A stretch of 64,000 nt of DNA. Origin: Noviherbaspirillum autotrophicum. GTDB taxonomy: Bacteria; Pseudomonadota; Gammaproteobacteria; Burkholderiales; Burkholderiaceae_D. The notes under the pieces are model-generated. The model had not been told where the DNA came from. It worked only from the letters and a program-made list of their open reading frames with translations, and did no database searches. Of the stretch, positions 8,623 to 17,215 are shown piece by piece. The DNA lies in the NCBI RefSeq assembly GCF_000818395.1, contig NZ_JWJG01000028.1, positions 1,140,575 to 1,204,574 on the forward strand. The letters run 5' to 3'. The stretch's first letter is position 1. Each line of letters begins with the position of its first letter. The position numbers and the translations under genes were made by a program.

Positions 8623-9798
8623 ATGGAAAATACTGTAGTAGGCGTGTATGACAACTACACCCAGGCAGAAAACGCGATGAATGAATTGCTTGCCGCGGGA
8701 TTTTCGCGCGATAACGTGCGACTCAATCCGGAAACCAAGGGCGGCACCCGCACTGCCGTCAGCGAGGGCGCGGATACGGGTGGCTCGGGCATCGGCCATT
8801 TCTTCCGCTCGCTGTTCGGCATGGAAGAGCACCGCGAGCATGGTGACATTTATTCGGAAGCGGTGCGCCGCGGCAGCTGCGTGCTGACCGTCGATGCCGC
8901 CAGCGAGGACATGCGTGACCGCGCCACCGAAATCATGAACCGGTACGATCCGGTCGACATCGACGAACGCGCCTCGCACTGGCGCAGCCAGGGCTGGGCC
9001 GGCTACGATGAAAGCGCGCCGATGCTGAGCGACGCCGAAATCGAGCGGGAGCGCGGCACCTATGCGGCGCGCAGCGACACGGGCATGAGCCAGACTGCTG
9101 CCACGTCGCAGAATCTGCGCGCGGACCAGACCACCGGCAAGGAAGGCACGCGCATCCCGGTTGTGGAGGAACAGCTGCGCGTTGGCAAGCGCGAAGTGCA
9201 GCGCGGCGGGGTACGCGTCTACCAGCGCGTGTCCGAAAAACCGGTGCATGAATCGGTCGAGCTGCGTGAAGAGCATGTGGATGTGCAGCGGCATGCGGTC
9301 GACCAGCCAGCCACCGAGGCCGATATGGCCGCCTTCAAGGAAGGTTCGATCGAAGTGCGCGAAATGGCCGAGGAGCCGGTGGTGTCGAAGACCGCGCGCG
9401 TGGTCGAGGAAGTCGTGGTCGGCAAGGATACGACGCAGCGCACGGAACAGGTCAACGATACCGTGCGCCGCACCGATGTCGAGGTCGAGCAGCTCGGCGC
9501 AGGCAGCGGCCGGCGCACCGACTATGCCGCTACGGGGACCAGCACCGACGATTCGGACTACCGGCGCCACTGGCAAAACGCCTACGGCTCGTCGGGTGGC
9601 CGCTATGAAGACTACGACGCCGCCTATCGTTATGGTTCGACGATGGCAGGCAGCGGTCGCTTCCAGAATTACCAGTGGCAGGATGTCGAGCCCCAGCTGC
9701 GCAGCGACTGGGAAACCCAGCATCCGGAAAGCACCTGGGACAAGGTGAAGGATGCGGTGCGCTACGGCGCTGAAAAAGTGAGCGGCCGCCACCACTGA
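8623..9798 (+). CDS. General stress protein with YsnF/AvaK (DUF2382) domain
   Basis: A 391-residue protein with an N-terminal stress module (VVGVYDNYTQAENAMNELLA, residues 5-24, predicting how the paired protein at 7048 begins) and a central DUF2382 domain (VVEEQLRVGKREVQRGGVRV near residues 182-201, plus similar blocks to about 290). The C-terminal 90 residues are rich in tyrosine, serine and charged residues and look disordered. TAGGAGAG precedes the ATG at 8623. A strong terminator follows at 9822-9856. Probably expressed under envelope or desiccation stress, by analogy only. Confidence 0.8.
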   Translation: MENTVVGVYDNYTQAENAMNELLAAGFSRDNVRLNPETKGGTRTAVSEGADTGGSGIGHFFRSLFGMEEHREHGDIYSEAVRRGSCVLTVDAASEDMRDRATEIMNRYDPVDIDERASHWRSQGWAGYDESAPMLSDAEIERERGTYAARSDTGMSQTAATSQNLRADQTTGKEGTRIPVVEEQLRVGKREVQRGGVRVYQRVSEKPVHESVELREEHVDVQRHAVDQPATEADMAAFKEGSIEVREMAEEPVVSKTARVVEEVVVGKDTTQRTEQVNDTVRRTDVEVEQLGAGSGRRTDYAATGTSTDDSDYRRHWQNAYGSSGGRYEDYDAAYRYGSTMAGSGRFQNYQWQDVEPQLRSDWETQHPESTWDKVKDAVRYGAEKVSGRHH

Positions 9799-9821
9799 CG
9801 TCCGACCGCCGATGCCGGCTG

Positions 9822-9856
9822 GCCCTGCCTCCGTTCACCACGGAGGCAGGGCTTTT
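9822..9856 (+). terminator. Rho-independent terminator
   Basis: GCCCTGCCTCCG (9822-9833) pairs perfectly with CGGAGGCAGGGC (9841-9852) around a 7-base loop, followed by TTTT. It ends the stress-protein transcription unit. Confidence 0.85.
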
Positions 9857-9870
9857 AATCATTCAGCGAT

Positions 9871-10341
9871 TTAGTCCAGCTGGCCTTCTTCGGCCATTTG
9901 TCGGATCGTGCGGATCGTGTCGATGTCGGCTTCTTCGTAGGCGGAGCGGCGAAAGTCGTTGTACATCGCCTGCGCGCTGTCATCGGCGTCGCTTGCGCCG
10001 TCGTCGTATTCGAAGCGCACGAAGAATGCGCCCGGCTGCGGCTCCTCGATCGTCATCGTCAGGCTCGACGCCGGAATATCCTTTTGCTCCGGCACGTGGT
10101 AGACCACCCTTTCCTGAGGGTGGAACACGACCCTGTCATGTACGGTCACGTCGCCGTAATGCGATATGCGCATCAGCGTGGTTTCGGTCCGGTCGAGGAT
10201 GACGCAGTTGTCCAGCCAGGGAATGAAGGCTTGCGGCGATTCCGCGCGCAACACCAGCCCGCGCCACAACTGGTCGCGCGACAGCGGTTCGATCAGGGGA
10301 TTGAGCGGGTCGTTGATCTCGATGAGATGGGCGAATTTCAT
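9871..10341 (-). CDS. SRPBCC-fold protein (DUF1857/AtaL-like)
   Basis: This 156-residue protein starts MKFAHLIEINDPLNPLIEPL, matching the AtaL-like DUF1857 family of START/SRPBCC proteins, which have a hydrophobic ligand cavity. Family motifs visible are QLWRGLVLRAESP and a C-terminal acidic helix with AMYNDFRRSAYEEADIDTIR. The ATG at 10341 was preferred to an upstream in-frame ATG at 10536 because the conserved N-terminus starts there. No signal peptide; cytoplasmic. Ligand unknown. Confidence 0.8.
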   Translation of the reverse strand: MKFAHLIEINDPLNPLIEPLSRDQLWRGLVLRAESPQAFIPWLDNCVILDRTETTLMRISHYGDVTVHDRVVFHPQERVVYHVPEQKDIPASSLTMTIEEPQPGAFFVRFEYDDGASDADDSAQAMYNDFRRSAYEEADIDTIRTIRQMAEEGQLD

Positions 10342-10453
10342 GATGCATGCTGCTGCGAGAGGTCGGTAACCTCCCAGTGTAGCGCTATCTTGCGCAATCC
10401 GGCAGCGGCTGGCATGGAATGGCGCCGCTTGCTTTCCCGTAAATTTCACAAGC

Positions 10454-11677
10454 TCAAAAAAACTGGGACCACTCCTCGACCCAGGCCGGCACGGCGTCGC
10501 GTTCCATCGGCCTGGCAATGTAATACCCCTGCGCATAGGTGCAGCCTAGGCCGCGCAGCAAGTCCCAATCCTCCCGCGTTTCCACTCCGACCGCCACCGA
10601 ATTGCGCCGCATCTTGCGCGCCAGTTCCAGGCAGGAACTGAGCGCCAGGTGCATTTGCGTATTGTGCGCGGCCCCGGCGACGAACGAGCGGTCGATTTTC
10701 AGGTCCAGGAAAGGGATGCGCAGCAATTGCTGCAGGTTCGAATGGGCCGTGCCGAAATCGTCGATCGACAGACCGAAGCCGCGCATGCGCAGCCGCGCCA
10801 GATTCTCCAGGCAGACCGGCACGTCAGTCATCGCGATCAGTTCGGTAATCTCGAACGTCACGTCCTGCGGCGCGATGCCGTATTGGGTCGTGAGCCCGAC
10901 GATCTTGTCCACCAGCCCCGCTTCGGCCAGCGAGCTGGCCGACAGGTTGATCGACACCGACAGCATCAGGCCGAGATCCTGCCAGGCGCGGCAGGCCGCG
11001 ATCGATTGTTCGACCACGACCGAGGTCAGTTGATCCATGTGGCCGCAGGCTTCCAGCGTCGGGATGAACGCGGCCGGCGGCACCAGTCCGTACTGCGGAT
11101 GGCGCCAGCGCGCGAAGGCTTCCACCGCGCGCACCTTGCCGGTCGCCAGTTCCACCTTCGGCTGGAACAGCGGCTCGAATTGCTGCTCCTGCAGCCCGTG
11201 GAGGATGTCTTCCAGGCGCAGCACCGGCAGGGCCTTCTTGATCGTGCCGTGCGCGTGCGGCGGCCGGTATCGCCTGATCACGTCTTGCAGGATTTCCGGC
11301 GTGGCTGGCTTTTCGAAGGCGCCGAGCAGGTTGATGCCATAGGCTTTCGACATGGTCTCGACCGAAAACAGCAGCGCCGAGCCGAGCGCGCTGACCAGCA
11401 CGACCGCCCCCTGGTGCTCGGCGTTGGCCAGGTGGCGCATGAGCTCGATGCCATCCATGCCTGGCATGTTCAGGTCGACGAAGCTGATGTCGATTTGCCG
11501 GGTCCTGTCTTGCAGGATGCCGAGCGCGACTTGGCCGTTTTCGGCTTCGGCAATATGTTGCGCCCCCAGTCCGGCCAGCATGACCGTCAGCCAGCGGCGC
11601 TGGAATTCGTCGTCTTCCACGACCAGGAAATGCAAGTCGGCGATGTTGGCGGGGGCGCGGTCATTCATGGGATGCAT
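10454..11677 (-). CDS. Response regulator with EAL domain (REC-EAL)
   Basis: A 407-residue protein: an N-terminal receiver domain (acidic pair EDD near residue 21, phosphoacceptor Asp in FVDLNMPGMDG, conserved Lys in FEKP), then an EAL phosphodiesterase domain from about residue 160. The EAL signature reads EAF (VRAVEAFARWRHP); downstream metal and catalytic segments are present (ITELIAM, DDFGTAHSN, KIDRSFV, VGVETREDW, QGYYIARPM), so c-di-GMP hydrolysis is plausible. It is likely phosphorylated by a separate kinase; none is adjacent on the same strand. ATG codons at 11677 and 11668 are both possible starts. Confidence 0.9.
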   Translation of the reverse strand: MHPMNDRAPANIADLHFLVVEDDEFQRRWLTVMLAGLGAQHIAEAENGQVALGILQDRTRQIDISFVDLNMPGMDGIELMRHLANAEHQGAVVLVSALGSALLFSVETMSKAYGINLLGAFEKPATPEILQDVIRRYRPPHAHGTIKKALPVLRLEDILHGLQEQQFEPLFQPKVELATGKVRAVEAFARWRHPQYGLVPPAAFIPTLEACGHMDQLTSVVVEQSIAACRAWQDLGLMLSVSINLSASSLAEAGLVDKIVGLTTQYGIAPQDVTFEITELIAMTDVPVCLENLARLRMRGFGLSIDDFGTAHSNLQQLLRIPFLDLKIDRSFVAGAAHNTQMHLALSSCLELARKMRRNSVAVGVETREDWDLLRGLGCTYAQGYYIARPMERDAVPAWVEEWSQFF

Positions 11678-11977
11678 TTCCAGGACAGTTTTTCCTTGCC
11701 TGCACGAATTTGAATCGCGAGCACGGCAAGCGCTGGCAACTACCTTGTTAATAGTTGCTTTGCGTCAATTATGCCTATGCTTGTGCGAGAGATGAAAGCA
11801 CTTTGTCATGCGCGGCAGCAAAAGACGGTCACGCCGTGCCTGCCGCGCGACACTGCGCTGGTGCAGCTTTCCTGGACGGTGATAGGGGGGCACTTGCGGC
11901 GCGTCCCATAAAAGCGGGATTGTTGCCGCACCCGGCATTCGCTATAACGTTACACTTTGACAATAGCGTGCGCAGCG
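11678..11977. other. Intergenic region without a gene
   Basis: The 300 bases between the divergent REC-EAL and J-like genes hold both promoters presumably, but I see no clear sigma-70 pair, repeat or RNA gene. Small open frames here have no ribosome-binding site. Confidence 0.4.
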
Positions 11978-12403
11978 ATGAAAACAGCCTACGACATACT
12001 TGCCCTCAAGCGCGACGCGGCGCCAATCGATATCGAGCATAACTATCACCATTTGCTCAATGCCCATGCGGCGTGCCATGCCGATGCCCGCCTGACGCAG
12101 GAAGACTTGCGCCGCCTGCGCGAACTGCGCCAAGCCTACCTGCTGCTGTCGTCGCCCTGCCAGCGCCTGCAGTATGATCGCACCCTGCTTGCGCGCGAAC
12201 AGCGGCGCAGCCGCCGCAGCCATGCCTTGCACACGGTGCTCGCGGTACTATCGCTGCTGGGCGGCTTGCTGCTGATCGGCGCCGGTATCCATGCCAGCGG
12301 GCGCGGCGGCAGCGACCAGGCCGCCGCCCGGCCCCATGCGCTGGCCCAGGCAGCGCCGGCGCCGCACGACGAGGCGGGGCCGGCACGGCACGTCCACAAC
12401 TAG
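11978..12403 (+). CDS. Degenerate J-domain-like membrane protein
   Basis: The 141-residue product opens MKTAYDILALKRDAAPIDIE, like a J-domain helix I, and LRELRQAYLLLSSPCQRLQYD resembles helices III-IV of DnaJ proteins. The HPD tripeptide between helices II and III is not present (the region reads LLNAHAACHADARL), so Hsp70 stimulation is doubtful. A single transmembrane helix follows (TVLAVLSLLGGLLLIGAGIH, about residues 88-107) and the C-terminus is short and alanine/histidine-rich. ATG 11978 aligns with the J-like N-terminus. Function unknown. Confidence 0.65.
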   Translation: MKTAYDILALKRDAAPIDIEHNYHHLLNAHAACHADARLTQEDLRRLRELRQAYLLLSSPCQRLQYDRTLLAREQRRSRRSHALHTVLAVLSLLGGLLLIGAGIHASGRGGSDQAAARPHALAQAAPAPHDEAGPARHVHN

Positions 12404-12413
12404 TGCGGCTGCC

Positions 12414-13850
12414 TTACGCAGCGTGCTCGTCCAGGTAGGCGTGCACCAGCGCGCCGAGGGTCTGGACTGCTTCTTCGATCTGCGCGCTCCATTCGTTGCC
12501 GCAATTGAGCCGCAGGTAATTACCGAACTTGCCCGAAGCCGAGAACAGCGGCCCCGGCATGAACGCGATGCGCCGCGCGATGGCGCGCTCGTGCAGCCGC
12601 AGCGCGTCGACCTGTTCCGGCAGTTGAATCCACAGCACGAATCCCCCCTGCGGCTGCGATACTGAGCAGGCCGGCGGAAAGAATTCCGATACCGCGTCCG
12701 ACATGCGCGCGATGCGCTGGGTCATGGCGCGCCGCATCTTGCGCACCTGGCTGTCGTAACTGCTGCTGCCGACGAAATCGGCCAGTACCGCCTGGAAGTA
12801 ATGGTTGGTGCCGCCCGAGGCGACATTCTTCAATAGCGCGACCTGCTGCGCGTAGCGGCCCGCCACCACGTAGCCGACGCGCGCCGAGGGGCTGACCACC
12901 TTGGAAAACGACGAGCACAGCAACACGTGGCCGCTTTTGTCGTACGCTTTCACCGGCCATGGCCGCTCCGCTGAAAAGCACAGGTCGCCGTACACGTCGT
13001 CCTCGATCAGCGGGATGTCGTACTGCGTCATCAGTGCCGCCAGGCGCTTCTTGTTTTCGTCGGGCATGATGCAGCCGAGCGGATTGTTCGCATTCGGCAC
13101 CAGCATGCAGGCTTGCACCAGCCCTTCGCGGATCGCCAGTTCCAGCGCATCGACCGACAGCCCGGTGGTCGGGTCGGTCGGGATTTCGAGCGCCTTCATG
13201 CCCAGGCTCTCGATCAGTTGCAGCAGCACGAAATAAGTCGGCGATTCGATCGCGATGGTGTCGCCGGGCCTGGCCACGGCGCGCAAGGCGAGGGCGATCG
13301 CCTCGGTGCAGGAATTGGTGGCGATGATCTCGCGCGGATTGAGCTGGCCCCAGTCGAGCGCGCGGCGGATGATCTGGCGGATGAAATTCGGCTCGTTGGT
13401 GTCGAAGCAGCCATCCTGCGTGAGCATGTCCGGCCGGCGGCGCGCCACGCTGCTCATCACCTGCTGCATGCGCTTGACCGGCAGCAGTTCGTCCGGCGGC
13501 CACGACAGGGCCAGCTGCAACGTGCCCGGCGCCTTGTTGGCGCGCAGCACCCGCATCAGCAGGTTGTTGATGCCGACATGGGTCGGCTCCTTGACGCAGT
13601 GCGCATCGGCGGCGGCAATCAGGCTGCGCGCGCGGTGCCGCACATAGAAGCCGGCCTGCGGCCTGGCATCGACCAGCCCGCGGTCTTCCAGCAGGCGCAG
13701 CGCCTGCATCACGGTGCTGATCGACAGGCGCTTCTGCTGCGACAGGTGGCGGATCGACGGCAGCCGGTCGCCGGGGACGAACACTTTGTTCGCGATCAAC
13801 GCGCCGAGTTCATCGGCCAGGTTTTCATAGAGGTTGGCTTGGGCGGGCAT
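12414..13850 (-). CDS. MocR-type GntR regulator with aminotransferase domain
   Basis: A 478-residue fusion of an N-terminal GntR winged helix (LYENLADELGALIANKVFVP to RLLEDRGLVDARPQAGFYV) and a class I/II aminotransferase-like domain that binds pyridoxal phosphate (Lys in SSFSKVVSP; NANNPLG and EDDVYGDL segments). MocR proteins usually act as PLP- or amino-compound-sensing regulators of a neighbouring gene. ATG 13850 gives the normal GntR N-terminus; the frame is open to 13928. It is divergent from the DUF2917 gene, which is a candidate target. Confidence 0.9.
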   Translation of the reverse strand: MPAQANLYENLADELGALIANKVFVPGDRLPSIRHLSQQKRLSISTVMQALRLLEDRGLVDARPQAGFYVRHRARSLIAAADAHCVKEPTHVGINNLLMRVLRANKAPGTLQLALSWPPDELLPVKRMQQVMSSVARRRPDMLTQDGCFDTNEPNFIRQIIRRALDWGQLNPREIIATNSCTEAIALALRAVARPGDTIAIESPTYFVLLQLIESLGMKALEIPTDPTTGLSVDALELAIREGLVQACMLVPNANNPLGCIMPDENKKRLAALMTQYDIPLIEDDVYGDLCFSAERPWPVKAYDKSGHVLLCSSFSKVVSPSARVGYVVAGRYAQQVALLKNVASGGTNHYFQAVLADFVGSSSYDSQVRKMRRAMTQRIARMSDAVSEFFPPACSVSQPQGGFVLWIQLPEQVDALRLHERAIARRIAFMPGPLFSASGKFGNYLRLNCGNEWSAQIEEAVQTLGALVHAYLDEHAA

Positions 13851-14024
13851 GGTTTCATTCTGCAGGGGGGCGGACCCGCGACCAAGATACAGTTCGCTGC
13901 ATTTTCGACCAGTACAGTTTGCGGGCATGCAAACTGTGATGGTAACAATTTCGAACCGCTGCGCCTGTCGCCGTCGCGCGCTTGCACGTACGCTGATCCC
14001 TCAACAGACGAAAGGAGCGATGCG

Positions 14025-14369
14025 ATGCAACCGAAGATACTGGCAGCAACCCAGAGCAGGGTCGAATGCGAACTGCATGAAGGTTATCCGTTACGCCTGG
14101 TCGGCGCCCGGGGCCGCCGCGTGCAGTGCGTCGCCGGCATCCTGTGGATCACCGCCTGCAACCAGCCGGCAGATATCTTTCTCAAGCCGGGCCAGACTTT
14201 CGTGATTCCGAACGGCGGGCTGGTGCTGGCCGAGGCGGTCGGGCACGGCCGCATGCAGGTCGACCTGCCGCGCGCATTCCACTACGCGGCCTATCGCATG
14301 CCGGCCCGGCTCGCCCGCATGGTGAAGGCGACCCAGGCGGCGCTCCTGCGGCTGAGGTATTCCGCCTAG
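14025..14369 (+). CDS. DUF2917 family protein
   Basis: The 114-residue product has the DUF2917 core: a short beta-rich segment with RVQCVAGILWITACNQPADI and FLKPGQTFVIPNGGLVLAEA. AAAGGAG precedes the ATG at 14025 by 7 bases. The protein is divergent from the MocR-type regulator, and its stop overlaps the convergent histidine kinase stop by a few bases. Family function is unknown; a small cupin-like beta fold is likely. Confidence 0.8.
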   Translation: MQPKILAATQSRVECELHEGYPLRLVGARGRRVQCVAGILWITACNQPADIFLKPGQTFVIPNGGLVLAEAVGHGRMQVDLPRAFHYAAYRMPARLARMVKATQAALLRLRYSA

Positions 14370-15880
14370 TCGTTGCGGCGCCGGTCGCGTCCGTGGCGCC
14401 GGCCGCGCGCCAAGAGCGGCAGGTCGAGCACGACGCGCGTGCCGTGGCCGGGCTGGGACAGCACTTCGATCTGGGCGCCGATCTGGCGAGCGCGCGCCGC
14501 GATGTTTTTCAAGCCCTCGCCGCGATGGGCGAGGCGCTGCACGTCGAAGCCCACGCCGTCGTCGCGCAGCTCGAAGCGGATGCTCTCTTCCTGCGCCCGC
14601 AGCGAGACGGTGCCGCACGTCGCATGTGCGTGGCGCGCGCTGTTGCTCATCGCTTCGCGCGCGATGTTGAGCACCTGGCGCGCCTCGTCCGGCATCAGCT
14701 GCGAGGCCGCCGCCGGATCGACATCGATCGAAAAGCGGCCGAGCTTCCTGGTTTCAATCATGCGCGCCAGTTCCGCCAGCTCGGTCTTGAGTTGCGACGC
14801 GCTTAGCAGCAGCGGCTCCTGCCCGCGGATGAACTGGCGGATGTCGCGCATGATGTTGCGCAAGGTGGCAATTTCCCAGGACAGTTCCCGCGCCGCGCTG
14901 CGCGCGTGGCCTTCCTCGATCAGGCGCTGGCTGTGCTCCAGGCTGAAGCTGACGGCGCAGATGGTTTGCAGGATATTGTCATGCAAGTCCTGCGACAGCT
15001 GCCGCCGCTCGGCCAGCACGGCGCGCAGCTGCTGCTCGCTGCGCTGCAGCGCGGTTTCATACTGCTTGTGCTCGGTGATGTCCTGCAGAATGCCCATCAG
15101 GCGTGCCGGACGGCCGCCGTCGCTGACCACTTCGGCGCGCGAGCGTACGGTGCGCTCGCGCCCGTCGGCCCGGATGACGCGGCACTCGATGTCATAGCTG
15201 CCCAGCTGCATGACGGTGGCGGTCACCGTGTCGCGCACGAATCGCACATCGTCGGGATGAACGAAATGCAGGAAGCGTTCATAGGTTGGGCGGATCGCGC
15301 CCGGCTCCATGCCTAGGATGCGGTAATGCTCGTCCGACCAGGTCAGCGTGTCGCTGTCGAGGTCCATTTCCCAGCTGCCGATATGGGCGACGCGCTGCGC
15401 TTCGGCCAGCAGATGCAGCTTTCTGGCGACATGCGCATCGGCAGCCCTGCGTTCGGTGCGCCCGGCGGGCGCATGCGGCGACTTGCGCAGTTGCGCGCGC
15501 GCCAGCCAGCCGCGCAGCGCCTGCCGCAGGGGGGCGAGGTTGCCGCAATACGCGGGCTGCCTGATCAGGTAATCGTCGAGGCCCGCTTTCATGGCGCCGA
15601 CCGCGAAGGCGGTGCCGCCATCGGCGGCGAACATGATGACGGCGCATTCCGGCTGGCTGACCTTGATCGTTTGCAAGACCTCCAGTCCGTTCGCCCAGTG
15701 CGTGCGCGCATCGATGACGGCGGCGTCGGCGCCGCCGGCTGCCAGTGCGCCGACCAGGCTGTCTGCATCCACCACATGCTGCACCTGCAGGCCGGCGAAT
15801 TCCTGCTGCAGTTCGCGTTCCATGAGAAGGCGAAACGCCGGATTGTCGTCGACCAGAAGAATGCGTTGTCTCGCGCTCAT
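14366..15880 (-). CDS. Histidine kinase with N-terminal receiver and PAS domains
   Basis: 504 residues from the ATG at 15880 (GGAG just upstream): a receiver domain (ILLVDDNPAFRLLMEREL; Asp in VIDARTHW), a PAS fold with PAC end (about 175-290; VAHIGSWEMDL to LMGILQDITEHKQ), a HisKA_3 dimerisation domain with the phospho-accepting His in LSQDLHDNILQ, and a HATPase (LRDDGVGFDV, GEGLKNIAARA). This is the NarL-partner kinase class. The receiver lacks the usual conserved Lys-Pro (LIRQP instead), so its phosphorylation is uncertain. No NarL-type regulator is adjacent. Confidence 0.88.
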   Translation of the reverse strand: MSARQRILLVDDNPAFRLLMERELQQEFAGLQVQHVVDADSLVGALAAGGADAAVIDARTHWANGLEVLQTIKVSQPECAVIMFAADGGTAFAVGAMKAGLDDYLIRQPAYCGNLAPLRQALRGWLARAQLRKSPHAPAGRTERRAADAHVARKLHLLAEAQRVAHIGSWEMDLDSDTLTWSDEHYRILGMEPGAIRPTYERFLHFVHPDDVRFVRDTVTATVMQLGSYDIECRVIRADGRERTVRSRAEVVSDGGRPARLMGILQDITEHKQYETALQRSEQQLRAVLAERRQLSQDLHDNILQTICAVSFSLEHSQRLIEEGHARSAARELSWEIATLRNIMRDIRQFIRGQEPLLLSASQLKTELAELARMIETRKLGRFSIDVDPAAASQLMPDEARQVLNIAREAMSNSARHAHATCGTVSLRAQEESIRFELRDDGVGFDVQRLAHRGEGLKNIAARARQIGAQIEVLSQPGHGTRVVLDLPLLARGRRHGRDRRRND

Positions 15881-16061
15881 GAGCTCTCCAACGTCTCCGA
15901 TCAGCTCCGTTATGCGGGGAGAGGGACGGCGACGTGCCACGCTTCTTATTGAATGAATATCGCGTGGGACTGAGGGTGGTGGGCCCGGTTCCGGCTGCAT
16001 GCGCCATTCCTGCGCTTGCGCAAAGGATGCCTGGGCCGCCGGCGTGGCGGCGGCAATGCAA

Positions 16062-17114
16062 CTAGTTGCCGAGTTGGTCCCGGAAGGCGCCGGGATTCAT
16101 GCCGGTCCAGTCCTTGAAGGCATGGTTGAACGAGCTTTGTTCCTGATAGCCGAGCAGGAAGGCGATTTCCGCAATGCTCAGGTTTTTCTGTTTCAGGTAT
16201 TCCAGCGCCAGCTCGTGCCGGGTCGCGTCCAGCAGCTGCTGAAAGCCGATGCCGGCGTCGTTCAGCTTGCGCTGCAGCGTGCGCGGCGTGATGTGCAGTT
16301 CTTGCGCAATCAGGGGCAGGCGCACGCGGTCCTGCTCCAGGTTGCTGACGATTGCCGCGCGCACCTGCGCGACGATGCCGCCTTCCCGCTGCGCCCGCTG
16401 CTTTTCCTTGAGCAAGCGCTCCGCATGCTGCTGCAGCACCGGGTACAGGCCGACATCGGCATTCGGCACCGGCCAGGACAGTAGGGCGGCGTCGAACCGG
16501 GCCACGTGCGCGGGTGCGCCGAAATGCACGTCGGGGCCGAAGATGCGCAGGTATTCGCTGCGGTCCGGCGGCGCTTCATGTGCAAACGAAACATGGACCG
16601 GCGGTAAAGCCTGCCCGGCGAGCCAGTTGCCGAAGACGCGGATGCCGGTAAATACGCTGTCGGCCAGATGGCGCGAGGCGCGCGGAAAGGCGCTGTGCCA
16701 GCGGTACTCGGCGATGTTGCCTTCGATCGATATTTCCGAGCGCCCCAGGTCGTGCGCCAGCGCCTCGTAGCGCATGGTCTGCTGCAGCGCCTGGCCGAAA
16801 TCGCGGCAGCTCAGCAGGATCAGCCCGTAGACGTTGTAGGTGCCCAGCTTGACCCGCTCGCCGACATGCAGGCCGAACTGCGGATCGTTCGCCAGTTGCG
16901 CGCCGACGTCGAGCAGCCGCACGTAATCGCTCGCCGCCAGCGATTCCGGCAACGGCGACAGCGCTCCCGCCGGCAGTCCCGCCGCCTGTTCCAGCGCGCG
17001 TTCGCTCACGCCGCGCGCGGCCGCCGCCTCGATCAGCGGCTGCAGATACGTGCCGGCGACCAGGCCGCAGGAACGGCTATCGGCAAAAGCCGGGGCGGAA
17101 GGCGGAGTTGGCAT
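16062..17114 (-). CDS. AraC family transcriptional regulator
   Basis: A 350-residue regulator with an N-terminal ligand-binding domain of the arabinose-binding type (about 20-215; LIEAAAARGVSERALEQAAG) and a C-terminal double helix-turn-helix (about 250-345; VRLPLIAQELHITPRTLQRK and LSIAEIAFLLGYQEQSSFNH). It is divergent from the flavoprotein-glpD-kinase operon starting at 17216, about 100 bases away, and is the obvious candidate regulator of it. The inducer is unknown; the operon content suggests a glycerol- or lipid-derived compound. Confidence 0.9.
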   Translation of the reverse strand: MPTPPSAPAFADSRSCGLVAGTYLQPLIEAAAARGVSERALEQAAGLPAGALSPLPESLAASDYVRLLDVGAQLANDPQFGLHVGERVKLGTYNVYGLILLSCRDFGQALQQTMRYEALAHDLGRSEISIEGNIAEYRWHSAFPRASRHLADSVFTGIRVFGNWLAGQALPPVHVSFAHEAPPDRSEYLRIFGPDVHFGAPAHVARFDAALLSWPVPNADVGLYPVLQQHAERLLKEKQRAQREGGIVAQVRAAIVSNLEQDRVRLPLIAQELHITPRTLQRKLNDAGIGFQQLLDATRHELALEYLKQKNLSIAEIAFLLGYQEQSSFNHAFKDWTGMNPGAFRDQLGN

Positions 17115-17215
17115 GATCGGACAAGTGGACTGTCATGAATGCGCAATACACGGCCGGGGCCGTTCGTTAAGATTTTGTCAAATATCGATGCAGTATAACA
17201 AGTAAGGAAGACAGG

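Noticed and set aside
10454-11677. Degenerate EAL domain, since the motif reads EAF
   Set aside because: The other catalytic segments are present, so I kept it as a likely phosphodiesterase; a Leu-to-Phe change at the third position alone is not proof of inactivity.
13113-14024. Long N-terminal extension of the DUF2917 frame
   Set aside because: It lies opposite the MocR-type gene; the real start with AAAGGAG is at 14025.
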